From the NCBI RefSeq assembly GCF_047663525.1, contig NC_092587.1, positions 40,043,001 through 40,107,000 on the forward strand: a stretch of 64,000 bases of DNA. The letters run 5' to 3'. The DNA comes from Anas platyrhynchos (lineage: Eukaryota; Chordata; Aves; Anseriformes; Anatidae). Position numbers and translations under genes: made by a program. Below are positions 62,901 through 64,000 of this stretch, in pieces (within the stretch, counting starts at the first letter, position 1; the number at the start of each line of letters is the position of its first letter). A model generated the notes under the pieces. It was not told the DNA's origin. It was given only the letters and a program-made list of their open reading frames with translations, and searched no databases.

Positions 62901-64000
62901 TGCAGTTTTCTACATTCTGCTGTGTTTTTCATTTAAAAAGTAAAAACCATGCCAAAGTTATACTACCTGCTATACAGGTCAGGAAACATTGGTTTCAAGA
63001 ATCTAATTAAGAAGTCTAAGCCTGTGAAGCTAGTTGCAGAAGACCTTGGTAAGAAAAGCTGATACGCCAAGTATTTAGAACATCATCCCTCTCCAGAAAA
63101 CAAGCCTTAAGAATACTAAGCTTAAATCTGGTCTACTGCTTCATTTCAGGACACTGTTTAAAACCATATATTAACGAAGCTACTCCATACAGTAAAACCC
63201 ATTAATGCTAACATAATCTAATCTACAGTTGTCAGAAATGCCAAATTAGCAAGCAGCACCCCAACCCATCAAGCACAAGCCCTGAGCAACCTTCCGCCTC
63301 ATGCAAAGGAACAGTTCCTCCTACCCCTTTCCTCACAAACCTCATTTCTTCCCCCCTCTGATAGTTCTCACTTCAATATAGCAACCAAAACCAGAAGACC
63401 CTACTTGCACAAATCAAACTTTAGTGTAGCACAGTACTGCAACAGCTAAGAAATCAGATTTCTAGTGACACATTTTCCTAGCCTGAAGTTCATAAAATAA
63501 CTAACCTACTCTCCTGAAATACTAATGAATAGTTTCTCTACAGCTGGTATAAATCCATAGGAAGCAAGAAGAATGAGTCACAATACTGCAATCAGTGGTG
63601 AAAGTTTAATGCTCCTGCTACATACTGCCTTTCTGAATTGCTAAACAAGAGCTGTTGATCACAAGCACTGAAACAGTTTGTATTTAACCAATGCCATAAG
63701 AACTGGCACCTCAATTTGTATGATTATATCCTTCCTTTCGCTGCAGCCTGGGAAGCACAAGAACTGCTGATTTAGTACTAGCAAACCAATCTAGAGAGCA
63801 GCTTACCAAAATCTGTCACCCACATGGATTCACAGCTCTGGATCTTGCAGGCGATCTTTAACATCTACCAGCTCTCCTTTCCAAATACAGTATCACATTG
63901 TGTGAGTAACAAATGAGAAAGTAACTTCAACACAAGCTACATTTCATAAGAACAGTGGCTTCAGAAATTTGTTGGACAACTTGTGACAGTGCTTCCTCTT
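59927..64000. other. Upstream 4-kb tail; possible NAP1L1 3' flank or UTR, no coding exon identified
   Basis: Human NAP1L1 lies next upstream of PHLDA1 on the same strand, so its 3' end is expected near or beyond here. I searched the minus strand for the acidic C-terminal exons and the AECKQQ end of NAP1L1 and did not find them. Minus-strand AATAAA-type hexamers occur at 60357-60362 and near 60557. CpGs are more frequent at 61440-62200 than on either side. From 63241 to 63420 the plus strand has 68 C against 18 G and 57 A against 37 T (hand count), consistent with minus-strand transcription. Confidence 0.4.
61592..62190 (-). other. Chain of three splice-flanked open segments (candidate transcript)
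   Basis: Minus-strand segments 62190-62136, 61984-61897 and 61813-61592 are each preceded by a plausible acceptor (AACTTTTGCAG, CTCCTGAATTTCAG, ACCATCTTACAG). The first two are followed by donors (AAG|GTATTC, TCG|GTATGT). Joined, they keep one frame open for about 120 codons to a TGA at 61592-61594. The translation matches no family I recognise, and the third segment is hydrophobic and cysteine-containing. It could be a lineage-specific or non-coding transcript, an alternative 3' part of the upstream gene, or chance; chance is the most likely. Confidence 0.12.

Noticed and set aside
62666..62932. Minus-strand frame containing KNTAECRK, reminiscent of the NAP1L1 C-terminus (NPAECKQQ)
   Set aside because: Only about four residues agree, the acidic tail that should precede it is missing, and the frame runs on instead of stopping. 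Treated as coincidence.
63807..63880. Minus-strand donor-like site (TTTTG|GTAAGC) with a short open stretch reading KGELVDVKDRLQDPEL
   Set aside because: No good acceptor precedes it, the stretch ends in a stop before the donor, and it matches nothing recognised.
1..64000. tRNA genes, CRISPR-like arrays, LTR retroelements, DNA-transposon inverted termini
   Set aside because: I scanned for tRNA B-box sequences, regularly spaced repeats with unique spacers, TG...CA long repeats and terminal inverted repeats. Apart from the minisatellites and CR1 fragments listed, none was seen. A formal search could still find degenerate copies.

Overview
This window looks like avian nuclear DNA. Its recognisable interspersed repeats are all CR1-type LINE fragments: 5'-truncated copies, including RT pieces and two short 3'-end remnants, one of them ending in the ATTCTGTG-like CR1 tail. 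The background is moderately AT-rich with simple repeats, and the single clear protein gene is a vertebrate PHLDA1 with a compact, bird-like C-terminus. I cannot name the species. Human 12q, where PHLDA1 lies, corresponds to chicken chromosome 1, so a macrochromosome location is likely.

Layout: positions 1 to about 55,400 read as a long non-coding interval downstream of PHLDA1. I found no convincing host exon there. It holds microsatellites, two minisatellites (29 bp x 6; 39 bp x 2), three CR1 fragments (near 15.0-15.7, 21.9-23.0 and 47.3 kb) and several isolated CpG-retaining patches (18.8, 41.3, 49.5-50.2 and 51.5-52.1 kb) that are candidate regulatory elements. About 55.4-57.6 kb is the probable PHLDA1 3' UTR and flank, with an AU-rich nonamer 200 nt past the stop. 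The PHLDA1 coding sequence is 57,592-58,074 on the minus strand, inside a CpG island of about 1.3 kb that continues upstream as 5' UTR and promoter. Above it lie splice-like signals on the plus strand (possible divergent non-coding RNA), one CR1 3' end (59.7-59.9 kb), and a 4-kb tail (60-64 kb). In human, NAP1L1 lies upstream of PHLDA1 on the same strand, so that tail may be the 3' flank or 3' UTR of NAP1L1. I could not identify any NAP1L1 coding exon.

Functionally the window is one immediate-early-type gene (PH-like domain protein, stress and growth-factor responsive in other vertebrates) with a large downstream non-coding landscape. Nothing resembles a multi-gene operon, CRISPR array, phage or other prokaryotic system. 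The most unusual items are the short PHLDA1 tail with a pure CAG7 tract, a chain of three splice-flanked open segments at 61.6-62.2 kb (minus), the CpG-retaining patch at 51.5-52.1 kb, and the indel-free 29-bp minisatellite.
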